Origin: Patescibacteria group bacterium
GTDB taxonomy: Bacteria; Patescibacteria; Paceibacteria; UBA6257; 2-01-FULL-56-20
Assembly (NCBI GenBank): GCA_018971305.1
Contig: JAGXBC010000001.1
Location: 255,839 to 319,838 of the forward strand
DNA length: 64,000 nt
Direction of reading: 5' to 3'
Shown: positions 1 to 8,594 of the stretch, one piece after another
Layout: every line of letters starts with the position of its first letter
How positions within the stretch are numbered: position 1 is the first letter of the stretch
Notes under the pieces: model-generated
What the model saw: the letters and a program-made list of their open reading frames with translations, nothing else
The model's database searches: none
What the model was told of the DNA's origin: nothing
Position numbers and translations under genes: made by a program

Positions 1-553
1 CCTCTAAATTTGTCGGAGACTGGTCGTTCACGGTCCAGGAGTAGTTCAACGACGATGGCGTTGTCGTGTTGAAAAAATACGGGATAGCAGAAACCTGCAA
101 AGAATTACCGGAGAAACTTCCATTGGGATAGGGCGAATAAATCACCGCCTCCGGAGAGACAAGTGGTATATCTATATTATCAACGAGGAGGTTGGTCGCG
201 TAATTTGGGATTTGGATTCTTATGCTCGCAGTATCCGTGATTCCGTTTGGAACGAATCCTATGCTTTGCATGCCAGCTCCTCCGGCGAGGAGATCATCAT
301 TCAGATACCAGTAAACTGTTTGTTTAGAAATATCGGCAGGCTTTCCTCCGACCAAGAGCTCAAAAGACACGTTTATTAGAGAATTTGTCGTGGGCATAAT
401 TTTCCCCCGATAGTCCGCCGGCACATAGCTATTTGCCCGCCAAGTAACAAGAAATTGGGGGGTTGATTGCTGGGCCCTCGCTTCGCGGATTAAAAGCAGG
501 GCCGCGAATATAGCAGAGAACAATATTAAGACCGTATTAAGATTTTTTTTCAT
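1..553 (-). CDS. Secreted protein of the type IV-like operon, partial
   Basis: The reading frame opens at the ATG at 551-553 and stays open for 184 codons to the window edge, so the C-terminus is missing. The start MKKN is followed by about 15 hydrophobic residues and then REARAQQ, which looks like a signal peptide with a cleavage site near AQ. The mature part is rich in Ser, Thr, Asn and Pro with no cysteine, suggesting beta-sandwich extracellular domains. It follows the 346-aa gene by 10 bp on the same strand, so it is probably the next gene of the type IV secretion-like operon. I do not recognise the family; an Ig-like surface protein is a guess. Confidence 0.75.
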   Translation of the reverse strand, partial: MKKNLNTVLILFSAIFAALLLIREARAQQSTPQFLVTWRANSYVPADYRGKIMPTTNSLINVSFELLVGGKPADISKQTVYWYLNDDLLAGGAGMQSIGFVPNGITDTASIRIQIPNYATNLLVDNIDIPLVSPEAVIYSPYPNGSFSGNSLQVSAIPYFFNTTTPSSLNYSWTVNDQSPTNLE

Positions 554-563
554 CCTTTATTAA

Positions 564-1604
564 TTATAACAATTCCTTATTTTTATTCTTGTCACCGGTT
601 TTACTCTTTCCGATTTGTTCTATTGGGACCGGTTCTTCCTCATCCTCTTGCTCTGGCTTCTTCTCGGCCTCAGGGAGCTTTCTCATAATATCCATTAATT
701 TGCCCATTTCTTTAACTTCTCCCGGTTCTTCTTCTAACCCCATCTCCCCCTCCGATATTTCTTCGCCACCCTCCCCTCCGCCTGCTTCGATTTGTTCTCT
801 TTCGCTTTCCTCAGCACCTTCCCCACCCTTACTTTCGCTGGGTTTTTCGTTGTTCTCTCCCTCGCCCCCAGTCGAACCCTCTCCTTTTTCTGCATCAGCA
901 CCCCGATCATCCGCACCTTCTCTACCCCCTCTTTCGCTGGGTTTTTCGCGCCCCTCTCCCTCTATTCCGGTCAGAGATTCTTCTTTCTCTGCTTCTTCCT
1001 CTTCTCCTGTCTCCAGCTCTTCGCGGCGTTCAGCTTCCCGACCTTCGCTTTTCGATTCTGATTGTTCTGTTCCCTCTCCCTCTAAGGATTCACCGCGACC
1101 CCCACCCGCTCCTTCTTCTGTAGTTCCTTCTGGTTTAGGTGTTGCACCTGCTTCCTCTGCTGTTTTCGCCGCACCGGCGGCTTCTTCTGTTGTCTTGGCT
1201 GCCTTGGCGGTTTCCTCCGCCGCTTTTTCCACCTCTTTTACCTCGGAGCCAGCTTCGTTTTCTGGTGCTGCAACTTTGGCTGCAAGTTCGGCCGCCTTTT
1301 CAAATTTAGGATGATCATCGGCATAAAATGTTAATAACAACATTGCCGTCATCCATGGAAGATCTCCTAAAACAGGCACAACTCCTCCGGCAAATCCATA
1401 TAAGGCATAAATAGCTCCGACGCCCTTAAGCACCAAATACATAAGAACAGCCGCCTCGCAAAAAGCGATTATCTTGGAAACTATTTCTCCGGCACCGGTA
1501 AACAGGAGAACAAGCTTTACTATATCAATCAAGCCAACCGGAAGTATTAGAAGTATGCGTTCTGGTAGAGAGATTTTGGGCTGCGGTTGCTGGTTTTCTT
1601 CCAT
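564..1604 (-). CDS. Membrane protein with long acidic low-complexity tail
   Basis: 346 aa. Residues about 15-100 contain three hydrophobic segments (ILLILPVGLIDIVKLVLLF and two more), so the N-terminus is membrane-embedded. From about residue 105 to 330 the sequence is almost entirely Glu, Gly, Ala, Lys and Ser, unstructured and strongly acidic, ending in a basic NKNKELL. The start ATG at 1602-1604 lies 21 bp after the VirB4 ATPase gene, consistent with co-transcription. A small membrane protein at this place in the operon with a charged cytosolic tail could bind the ATPase or another partner, but that is inference. The opposite strand is open by base-composition bias only. Confidence 0.75.
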   Translation of the reverse strand: MEENQQPQPKISLPERILLILPVGLIDIVKLVLLFTGAGEIVSKIIAFCEAAVLMYLVLKGVGAIYALYGFAGGVVPVLGDLPWMTAMLLLTFYADDHPKFEKAAELAAKVAAPENEAGSEVKEVEKAAEETAKAAKTTEEAAGAAKTAEEAGATPKPEGTTEEGAGGGRGESLEGEGTEQSESKSEGREAERREELETGEEEEAEKEESLTGIEGEGREKPSERGGREGADDRGADAEKGEGSTGGEGENNEKPSESKGGEGAEESEREQIEAGGGEGGEEISEGEMGLEEEPGEVKEMGKLMDIMRKLPEAEKKPEQEDEEEPVPIEQIGKSKTGDKNKNKELL

Positions 1605-1625
1605 AATTGCATCTTAAAACTAAAT

Positions 1626-3380
1626 CTATGATTCCTGATCGTGTTCCTCTACCAATAACTGTTCCGGGTTGGTAGTAATAACGCGGTCTTCAAAATATGA
1701 AGCAACGACCTGTATGGCTACGTGCCGCTTATTCCCCGCGAAGAATAATCCGGTGCCGACTTCGGCCCCCAAAAGAAAATTCTTTTCTGAATCAGTCAGG
1801 TCAAAAGCCTTAGCGACAATATCAATGGTTGCCGGCGCCTGTTTCAAAAGGAGTTGAAGCGAGGAATTCGTGATTATCGGCCGCCCGTTAGGCGAGCGCA
1901 GAAAGTCCTCAACGTCTTGCGTGATAGTCGTTAATCCTAAATAGTATTTACGGCAACGTTTGGCGATACCCAAAAGGAAAGAAGAACTATCCTCATTCTT
2001 CATCATCCACCAGGCTTCGTCGATGATGAGCAGGCGTTTTTTGAGCTGGGCGCGTACTAAATTCCAGATGAATCCCAAGATAATAAACATTGCTATCGGT
2101 CGCAATTCTTCCTCCAGGTCGCGGATAGAAAATATTATAAGTCGATTATCAACATCTATATTGGTGGGCTGGTTTATAAACCCCGAGAAACTTCCCTTAG
2201 TGAACTTATAGAGGCGTTCGGCTATCGCTTTCCCTCCTTCAAGGTTTCGCAAGATAGTTTCCAGGTCTTCCAAAAGCGGAGATGTGGCGCCGGAAAAATC
2301 CTGTCCGGCAACTATTTCGCGCGAAGCATAGGTTTCTGTTATCGCTCTGTCGAGAAGGGCGTCTTCTTCCGGCTTAAGTTTTCCGAGCATGAGTTTAAGT
2401 AGGCTGGAGATGTTAACGATGTGGGAGCGCAGGACGTCGGAGGGAGATTCGTCTTTGGGAATGGGCGGTATGTCAAAAGGGTTGATGTGTTCGTGCGAAG
2501 AAAGGGAAATATTAAAAATTGTTCCGCCCAGGGTATTGGAAAGTTTTTGATATTCGTTTTCGGGATCAATAACTATTACGTTTTCCGTATCCGTCATTAA
2601 CGATCTTATTATTTCCAGTTTGGTGGCATATGATTTTCCCGAACCGGCTTTGGCAAAAACCACTTGATTGGCGTTCTCCAAAGAGAACCTGTCGAAAATC
2701 ACCAGGCTGTTATTATGCAGGTTTATGCCGTACATAATTCCTTCATTGGAAGACAGGTCTTCGGAAACAAAGGGGAAGAAAGATGATATCGGTCCGGAAT
2801 TCATCGGTGTATAGATCTGGATCTTGTCGTCGCCCGTAGGCATTATGGAGAATAATCCCTCCAGTTGCTGGAAGATGGCTGGTTTTAAATAGATAAGTTT
2901 TGCCTCCATAATTGATGTTAGTTTGGATTCTATCCGCGCCAGTTCTTCCTGTGAGTCGGCATAAACAGTTATATATACTCCTGTGTCAAAAAGTTTTTCC
3001 TGCGATTGTTGTAATGTGTCGCGCAGGGTTTCCACGTCGCGGAGGGCCGTCTCGAGCATTGGATCACGCACTAATCCCTTATCGGCGTTATCGTTTATTT
3101 GTGATTCAAGTTGGGCCGATTTTCTCCGAAGGTTTTTGAGTGCCGAGCCCGTGTCTATTGGATTTACAAAGATAGAGATATCAAATAGATTCGGAAGATC
3201 TATTATCGGTTCAAACCAGCCGGTGGAAAGATAGCGCGGATAAGAGAAAACGAAGAACGTCTTGGCTATTTTATCCCCGATCTTTAAGTAATTTTGGGCG
3301 ACCTCCAATCCGGCCGGAGCGATAATCTTGGTTACGTTCTTAAAATCACTATTTTGGCCTTCGTTTTTATTATTGGGCAT
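1626..3380 (-). CDS. VirB4-like type IV secretion ATPase, C-terminal ATPase part
   Basis: 584 aa. Contains a Walker A motif AKAGSGKS (residues 243-250) and a Walker B RLLIIDEAW (449-457) followed by a WMM helix, the arrangement of VirB4/TraC/CagE ATPases. Residues 1-240 match the middle part of VirB4, with a helical region rich in Gln and Glu at about 85-135. VirB4 hydrolyses ATP at the inner membrane to drive pilin extraction and substrate transfer. The N-terminal part is encoded by the preceding gene (3417-4091, 36 bp gap), a split known for this group of bacteria. It acts with PrgI and the VirB6-like protein encoded upstream. The family call is secure; the transported substrate is unknown. 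Confidence 0.93.
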   Translation of the reverse strand: MPNNKNEGQNSDFKNVTKIIAPAGLEVAQNYLKIGDKIAKTFFVFSYPRYLSTGWFEPIIDLPNLFDISIFVNPIDTGSALKNLRRKSAQLESQINDNADKGLVRDPMLETALRDVETLRDTLQQSQEKLFDTGVYITVYADSQEELARIESKLTSIMEAKLIYLKPAIFQQLEGLFSIMPTGDDKIQIYTPMNSGPISSFFPFVSEDLSSNEGIMYGINLHNNSLVIFDRFSLENANQVVFAKAGSGKSYATKLEIIRSLMTDTENVIVIDPENEYQKLSNTLGGTIFNISLSSHEHINPFDIPPIPKDESPSDVLRSHIVNISSLLKLMLGKLKPEEDALLDRAITETYASREIVAGQDFSGATSPLLEDLETILRNLEGGKAIAERLYKFTKGSFSGFINQPTNIDVDNRLIIFSIRDLEEELRPIAMFIILGFIWNLVRAQLKKRLLIIDEAWWMMKNEDSSSFLLGIAKRCRKYYLGLTTITQDVEDFLRSPNGRPIITNSSLQLLLKQAPATIDIVAKAFDLTDSEKNFLLGAEVGTGLFFAGNKRHVAIQVVASYFEDRVITTNPEQLLVEEHDQES

Positions 3381-3416
3381 ATATTTATTTGTGCCGATAG
3401 TTAGGTGGTTAAAAAA

Positions 3417-4091
3417 TTATAATCCAGATTTTTCGGAAGCTATATTCACACCTTCTTTCTCAACGGTTTCCGGATTGTAAAAATTATAGAAGAGCTCTAT
3501 TAATTGTTCGTTGTTCAGGACGACGGCTTCCAGCCCTATCGATAAAAGCCCCTCCAATACTTGGTTCACGCGCTGTTTCAGCTGGGCAAGGTTTTCATTG
3601 AAACGCATCATCGTTTCCGCCTTAGCCTTTTCTTCGGCAGCATCATTCTTTTTGCCGAAGAATGGCAGGATTTTACTTATGGATTCCTGGTTTGGAAGCA
3701 TCAGGGGGGAAAACGGCACAACCACCAGAAAGGCCTTTTCCATGATGGCATTTTTTTGTACGAAACCGCGCACAAATTCTATGTACTCCTCCGTTTGGTT
3801 CTGCAGAAGCGGCGACTTCTCTTTGGCTTCGTATTTAGCAAGGCCGCTCAAGTATTTTTCTATATTTACCTTCCGGGAATGGATGATGACTTGCATCGGA
3901 AAATCCAGGCCATTCAAAAAATTTTGGTAGGCCTGCGTTACGATGTTCTGCTCCATTTCAGATTTCAGGGCAAAATTAATTCCGCTTACCATAATAACCT
4001 GGCGCAGACTGCCGTTTTTCATTACCACCGTGTCTTGCACAATGTCTTTTATAGACACCAGGTCTTGAGTGTTCGCAAAATTTTTAGGCAT
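3417..4091 (-). CDS. VirB4/TraC N-terminal domain protein
   Basis: 224 aa. Begins MPKNFANTQDLVSIKDIVQD and continues with a TraC/VirB4-type N-terminal alpha-beta domain (VVMKNGSLRQVIMVSGINF), then a helical segment with FFGKKNDAAEEKAK. There is no P-loop; the ATPase motifs are in the next gene 36 bp downstream. The two reading frames are separated by a proper stop and a fresh ATG, not by a single-base shift, so this is a stable gene split and not a broken gene. The product probably associates with the ATPase at the membrane, where the N-terminal domain of VirB4 normally contacts VirB3. Confidence 0.88.
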   Translation of the reverse strand: MPKNFANTQDLVSIKDIVQDTVVMKNGSLRQVIMVSGINFALKSEMEQNIVTQAYQNFLNGLDFPMQVIIHSRKVNIEKYLSGLAKYEAKEKSPLLQNQTEEYIEFVRGFVQKNAIMEKAFLVVVPFSPLMLPNQESISKILPFFGKKNDAAEEKAKAETMMRFNENLAQLKQRVNQVLEGLLSIGLEAVVLNNEQLIELFYNFYNPETVEKEGVNIASEKSGL

Positions 4092-4132
4092 CTTTTTATT
4101 TTATTATACCTTTTAATTACCCAATTCTAAAT

Positions 4133-4630
4133 TTATCTGTAATCAATGCGCCGTGCCGCCTCGCGATCTCCTGTGACGTGCTGGAATATTTGGTACTGAT
4201 CATCAACCTTCTGCATGAATTGTTGGTTGGATACTTTTGTGCCGCTTTGCAGGTTTTTCCAGGCGCTGCGTAGCGCCGCTCCAGAAACAATATTCTCTAG
4301 TGAGAAATTACCAGACACTCCAAGCCCATCACTACCCTTGACCGTTTCCGGATTTTCCGGCTGCCAGACGTACACCTGCGGTTTCCAATAAAAACCGAAG
4401 GCGCTTAGAACCACGCTCGGTAGGGCTCTCCCCTCCACTCTTATAAATGCCAGAGCCAGAGATCCGCCTACAAGGAAAATAGAAAGCATGGCAAAAAGCC
4501 ATGGCTGTACTGTGAAATATAGGAGGAAACTAAGAATTCCTGCAGAGCCTACGTAGACGAACTGTTTAATAGTGAAGGGACCGACGAGCTTGTCTTCCGT
4601 TTGAATAAATTGAGGGACCTGAAATTGCAT
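4133..4630 (-). CDS. PrgI family protein (VirB3-like)
   Basis: 165 aa. The N-terminus MQFQVPQFIQTEDKLVGPFT and two adjacent transmembrane helices (about residues 27-45 and 46-66) are the signature of the PrgI family, which occupies the VirB3 place in Gram-positive and Patescibacteria type IV systems. After the helices comes RVEGRALPSVVLSAFGFYWKPQVYVW, also typical, then a cytosolic tail of about 70 residues. It lies 41 bp upstream of the VirB4 N-terminal gene. VirB3 and VirB4 interact directly, and in some systems are fused, so a role as the membrane anchor of the ATPase follows from family knowledge. Confidence 0.9.
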   Translation of the reverse strand: MQFQVPQFIQTEDKLVGPFTIKQFVYVGSAGILSFLLYFTVQPWLFAMLSIFLVGGSLALAFIRVEGRALPSVVLSAFGFYWKPQVYVWQPENPETVKGSDGLGVSGNFSLENIVSGAALRSAWKNLQSGTKVSNQQFMQKVDDQYQIFQHVTGDREAARRIDYR

Positions 4631-4635
4631 TGTTT

Positions 4636-4745
4636 TTAGGTTTTACCCACCTGCCTCGTCTGCCGACTGGCAGGGCTATTTTAGGTGTTTGGCTTTTAGT
4701 TGATCTTAGCGGGGGCTTCCTAAAAGCCAAAAGTCAAAACCTAAA
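4636..4745. repeat. Inverted repeats between type IV operon genes
   Basis: A 12-bp perfect inverted repeat, TTTGGCTTTTAG at 4688-4699 and CTAAAAGCCAAA at 4720-4731, lies in the 117-bp gap before the PrgI gene. A second hairpin with arms CCTGCC/GGCAGG sits at about 4650-4673. The word TTTTAGG or its complement occurs four times in this gap. No T-tract follows either stem on the minus strand, so a simple terminator is unlikely; an mRNA-processing or attenuation element inside the operon is possible. Confidence 0.6.
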
Positions 4746-4747
4746 AG

Positions 4748-6004
4748 CTAGGTGTTTATTGGAGGCTTCGGCAGATTAACGTCTGATTGGTTTAGAGCTT
4801 GCGATGGCGACTGATCGCCGGGAATAGCTTTATTTTTTTCCAATATTTTTATTTTCTCAAACTCGCCCATTGTATCTTTAATTTGCGGTAAAGATTGTGG
4901 CGGTTCTGCTCTTTTGATTATCGGTGATCCTGCAAAGAGCGGTCTGACTTGTTCGTTATTCCCCTCTATTTTTTTTGTTCCGGTGTCGTTCGCGATGGGC
5001 TGTGGCATGTCACCCACAATCGTCTTTAGTCCGGTGTAGTGTACTACCCTGGGCTGTTCTTGTTTCTGGGCAATAATTTCTGGTTGTGTGTTTGGGGCAG
5101 ATGGCTGTTGGCTCTTTATATCTTTTGTAATTGGAGAGAAAACAAATTTATCCATTTTTGCCACCGGCGGACGTGGTGGTGGGGCTGGCTTCATTACTCC
5201 TTTATTTGTCGTGAATGAAACGGAGCCGCCGATTTCTATTTTTGCCGGTCCAAGCGGAGCTTGTCTGTCCTTAGTTTCTGAAATTTTCTGTTCGGGGATA
5301 TTTATTCTGAACTCCGAGGCCGATTTTGTAGGAGAAGCCGGAGCTTCTTCGCGATGAAGCATTGCCGGGGGCGGTTCGTCGGGGGATTCTTCGGTTGATA
5401 TTTTTTCTGTCCCATAATCAATACGTTCCGCTTTCTGGTTCTGTATTCCTTGCCGCCTATCACTCACCGCTTGTTGCTGGGCGGGAGATTCAGTGAGACG
5501 TGACGGTGGTATTTTCTTTCCCAACTCCATTCTCTCAAATTCCCCGATGGGCTCTTTCTGTTTTTCCACCTGTAGTGTGGCGGAGAGCGTGGGTTTTGCA
5601 GAGACGAATGTTTCGCCGATATCTATCCCTCCCGGTCGGCGGATTTCTTCCATTACCCTCGGAGCGATCATATCAAATTTTGAAATCGGTTCATGCACAG
5701 ACATAATATCGGCTTTCAGGGGATCAAAAATTCTCTTGTTTATCGCGCCGGCTATTGTGTCTGCGGCCTGCGGTACGATTCCCAACTCTTTAAGCTCTCC
5801 CGCCATGTCTTCCGGATGGATGAATCCCAAAATCACGTGGCCGAAAATCCTTACCACATAATTTATTTGTTCTTCTGGCAGATGCTCATTGCCGCAAGTT
5901 TTCCAAATGAAATCGGAGTTCGCTTCCGAGACCATCGCTTCGCGCAAAACATCCGGGATATTATCCCATCGTTCCAGCGCTTGATTTTGTGTGACTGTTA
6001 CCAT
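4748..6004 (-). CDS. Type IV operon cytosolic protein, unknown function
   Basis: 418 aa with no signal peptide or membrane segment. Residues 1-110 form a helical domain (QALERWDNIPDVLREAM...), with HPEDMAGELKELGI resembling a short helical packing repeat. Residues about 140-418 are Pro-, Gln- and Lys-rich and probably disordered, with several short PPRPP/PEPPQ stretches. It is encoded 8 bp after the VirB6-like gene and 117 bp before PrgI, so it belongs to the machine or its regulation. I do not recognise a named family. The disordered tail could act as a scaffold for cytosolic partners, which is only inference. Confidence 0.7.
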   Translation of the reverse strand: MVTVTQNQALERWDNIPDVLREAMVSEANSDFIWKTCGNEHLPEEQINYVVRIFGHVILGFIHPEDMAGELKELGIVPQAADTIAGAINKRIFDPLKADIMSVHEPISKFDMIAPRVMEEIRRPGGIDIGETFVSAKPTLSATLQVEKQKEPIGEFERMELGKKIPPSRLTESPAQQQAVSDRRQGIQNQKAERIDYGTEKISTEESPDEPPPAMLHREEAPASPTKSASEFRINIPEQKISETKDRQAPLGPAKIEIGGSVSFTTNKGVMKPAPPPRPPVAKMDKFVFSPITKDIKSQQPSAPNTQPEIIAQKQEQPRVVHYTGLKTIVGDMPQPIANDTGTKKIEGNNEQVRPLFAGSPIIKRAEPPQSLPQIKDTMGEFEKIKILEKNKAIPGDQSPSQALNQSDVNLPKPPINT

Positions 6005-6012
6005 GTTTTATT

Positions 6013-8586
6013 TTATGGTCTATTATTTCCGCCGCCTTGGTTTCCGCCTCCTCCACCACCGCTACCTCCGCTACCAGGTCCGCCACCGGAGTATTCCCAT
6101 GTCCCGAAGTAATTTTGTAATGTTCGTTCGTGGCCTTTGAGAGCACCTTCCAGTTGCCGTAATTTTATTGCGGCTGCTGCCTCGCCCTCTTTGTCCCCGG
6201 ATGCTTTAAACGCATCTACGACCCCCTGCTGTGCATTAATGAGTTGTATTAATAAATTAGGAATCTTTTCCATTCCGGTAGTAGCGAGCGTTTGCGAATT
6301 CATATTCCTTACTATGGTGGGTATGATGCGTTGGTTATTTTCGGTGATTGCCGAAAGAAGTTCTTGGGTGGTGAGTGGGTGTTCTGCGTAGGCCTTTTTG
6401 CCGAAGATTGCGTTGGCGTTCATCCTTGCGGCGTCAGTGGCGGTAAGTTTTGTGGCGAATTCCTTCATGGATTCTCTAAGCAGTTGTGCTGCCGATATTT
6501 CTGTTTGTCCTGTTTGAAACATTTTTTTGGCCCATGTTTGTCCTGCTTGGAATATTTCATTTCCATCCTCATCTTTTACGGCTTCAGCTGGCTTAATTTT
6601 CGGGCTGTTCTGTTCTAGATACTCCCATCTAGCCTTATCTCCAGCAGACTTGGCATTGGCTTCTTCTGCTGCCTCTCCCGCTTCCGTCGCGCGTTTAATA
6701 GTATCAATACTATTTTTGGCCTTATCTCCGGCGGCTTTTGCGTTATTCTCGGCTTCAGTTTGAGGGCGACCACGTTTAAGAGATGCCTTCCTCTCTGCTT
6801 CATACGCTTTGTCATATGCATTAGTAAGAACTTTATCGTGTGCAGTAGCGAACGCCTGATTAGTCATCATGGAGTACCCCGCGTTCATCACCGACACATT
6901 CCCCGGGGCCTTTGCTATATTGTACGCTTCCTCATATTTTTTATCAGCCTCGGATATTAACGGTTTCAAGGCCTTTTCCGATATTCTTGTATTCGTCGTG
7001 CTACCGGTTAGCTTATCGTAATCACCGAGCATCTTCTCCTGCCTAAATCTTTTGATGGTGTCCATGTTGGACATAAACTCTCCGGCAGTGCTTTTGCCTC
7101 CATCAATCTTAGTATCATTGGATATCTTTTTGCTTTCTTTCAGCATTTCTATCGCCGCAAACTTCATTTCGGTTGTAAGGTTTCCAGAGTTAAGGAGTTC
7201 TGTTAACTCCGAGGAGCTTTTGCCTTTTAATCTGTCCTTCGCGCCTTCTACCATTCCCTCGTTGCTGGTTACCTTACCTAGACCGAGAGCTGTTTCCCGC
7301 TCTAGCCTGCCGGCAATAAATCCGGCTGCACCTCCCACAACCGGGATTTTCCTTATTTGCTTACTTACGGCGCCTTCTCGTAGATGCTTTTCAAGAACCT
7401 CGCCGCCCGCTTTCTGATATGCGAGCCGCCCACCCTTCTTGGCCTGCTTGCCGACGTATCCGCCGATTCCGGTTGCCGCGCTTTTAACCGCCGCCATTCC
7501 CGCGCTCGCGCCCATAATTCCTAAAGAGTTCGCCGCGATAAGCCCACCGACGGTCAGACCAAGGAGCACGAAGTCACCTAAAATATTCGGGATAAGTACT
7601 TTGAAAGTGCCGCTGAAGAATTGAGATACGGCACTTTGCGCGTTACCAAGGTTAACATTCGGCGTCGGTTCTGTTTGGGTTGAGATTCTATGGATTCCTG
7701 GTGCCATGATGACGACAAGATATAGAAAGAAAACAACTATCGGGGGGAAAAGCGCCCACCTGATGAAATTACTCCACCATTTTGTGAAATTTCCCCGTAA
7801 AGCAGGGAAAACCCAGCAAAGCCAGGCGAACGGCAGAAGAATGAAAAGTATGGACAAGTACACGTATCTTATTAAGAGCATTATGGCAAGAGTTCCTAAA
7901 ACAATTACAATGCCGACAAGGGTTATTAGGGCAAAAACCATTGCCACTAAGATCACGATTACGCTTCCAGCGCTACTTCCTAGGGCGTCGGCGGTTCCCA
8001 GGTTCGAACCCCCGCTACTAGACAGCATTACTTGTGGCTGGAATAGGATGGCGATTGCATTATTAAACCCCTGACCAGAAAATTGGTCTAAGAAAAAGTT
8101 AGTCAAACCATTTGCCGCGCTTACCAGCATGCCGCCGATGACCAATCCGAAGTTGACGAGGATAGCCATGAAGACAAGCTTCCAGAGGATTTGTTTAAGG
8201 CCGTATGTTTGGCTGCGGAGAATCGTAGCGAGAGCTATAACTATGATTCCCAGAACGAAACCAAGGTTGGCGATAGAGAGGGATGTGGCAAAGCCGGTTT
8301 GCACGAGGGCCGTATTTACTATACCCCTATTGATATCAAGGAGTAATTTTATCGCCCAACTCTCCACGGCTATAGCCAAGCTGGCAACCGTGGCCATAAC
8401 GTACACGATCCCGTAAACAAGATTATTTACTACTGAGCTACCTATATCTTCTAAACATCCCGTTGCTGTAGCGCACCATGCTTTTGCCTGATGCGGAGAT
8501 AATGCAAAAACCGCAAGCGCGATGAATAGTGTCGTTATAACCAATTTCGTTTTTCTATTTTTTGCTATTCGTGTAAATGTAGGCAT
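6013..8586 (-). CDS. VirB6/TrbL-like polytopic membrane protein
   Basis: 857 aa. A signal-like N-terminus (TTLFIALAVFALSPHQAKA) precedes CATATGCLEDIG and then at least seven hydrophobic segments up to residue about 370, the organisation of VirB6/TrbL channel components. The rest is a large soluble region rich in Lys, Glu and Ala (about 380-820), ending in a Gly-rich tail (GGGPGSGGSGGGGGG). VirB6 proteins form the inner-membrane channel that substrates and pilins pass. The gene overlaps no neighbour but sits 8 bp from the genes on both sides, consistent with tight co-transcription. The long soluble extension is larger than in classic VirB6 and is typical of extended VirB6-like proteins. Confidence 0.85.
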   Translation of the reverse strand: MPTFTRIAKNRKTKLVITTLFIALAVFALSPHQAKAWCATATGCLEDIGSSVVNNLVYGIVYVMATVASLAIAVESWAIKLLLDINRGIVNTALVQTGFATSLSIANLGFVLGIIVIALATILRSQTYGLKQILWKLVFMAILVNFGLVIGGMLVSAANGLTNFFLDQFSGQGFNNAIAILFQPQVMLSSSGGSNLGTADALGSSAGSVIVILVAMVFALITLVGIVIVLGTLAIMLLIRYVYLSILFILLPFAWLCWVFPALRGNFTKWWSNFIRWALFPPIVVFFLYLVVIMAPGIHRISTQTEPTPNVNLGNAQSAVSQFFSGTFKVLIPNILGDFVLLGLTVGGLIAANSLGIMGASAGMAAVKSAATGIGGYVGKQAKKGGRLAYQKAGGEVLEKHLREGAVSKQIRKIPVVGGAAGFIAGRLERETALGLGKVTSNEGMVEGAKDRLKGKSSSELTELLNSGNLTTEMKFAAIEMLKESKKISNDTKIDGGKSTAGEFMSNMDTIKRFRQEKMLGDYDKLTGSTTNTRISEKALKPLISEADKKYEEAYNIAKAPGNVSVMNAGYSMMTNQAFATAHDKVLTNAYDKAYEAERKASLKRGRPQTEAENNAKAAGDKAKNSIDTIKRATEAGEAAEEANAKSAGDKARWEYLEQNSPKIKPAEAVKDEDGNEIFQAGQTWAKKMFQTGQTEISAAQLLRESMKEFATKLTATDAARMNANAIFGKKAYAEHPLTTQELLSAITENNQRIIPTIVRNMNSQTLATTGMEKIPNLLIQLINAQQGVVDAFKASGDKEGEAAAAIKLRQLEGALKGHERTLQNYFGTWEYSGGGPGSGGSGGGGGGNQGGGNNRP

Positions 8587-8594
8587 CGCAGTTT

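Noticed and set aside
589..1314. Plus-strand open frame of 241 codons opposite the acidic 346-aa gene
   Set aside because: It arises from the Glu/Gly/Ser low-complexity coding on the other strand; the product would be a Ser/Pro-rich sequence without features, and the operon context favours the minus strand.
1626..4091. Frameshifted VirB4 gene
   Set aside because: The two parts are separated by a clear stop and a new ATG 36 bp away, and this split is the usual state in the group, so it is not a pseudogene.
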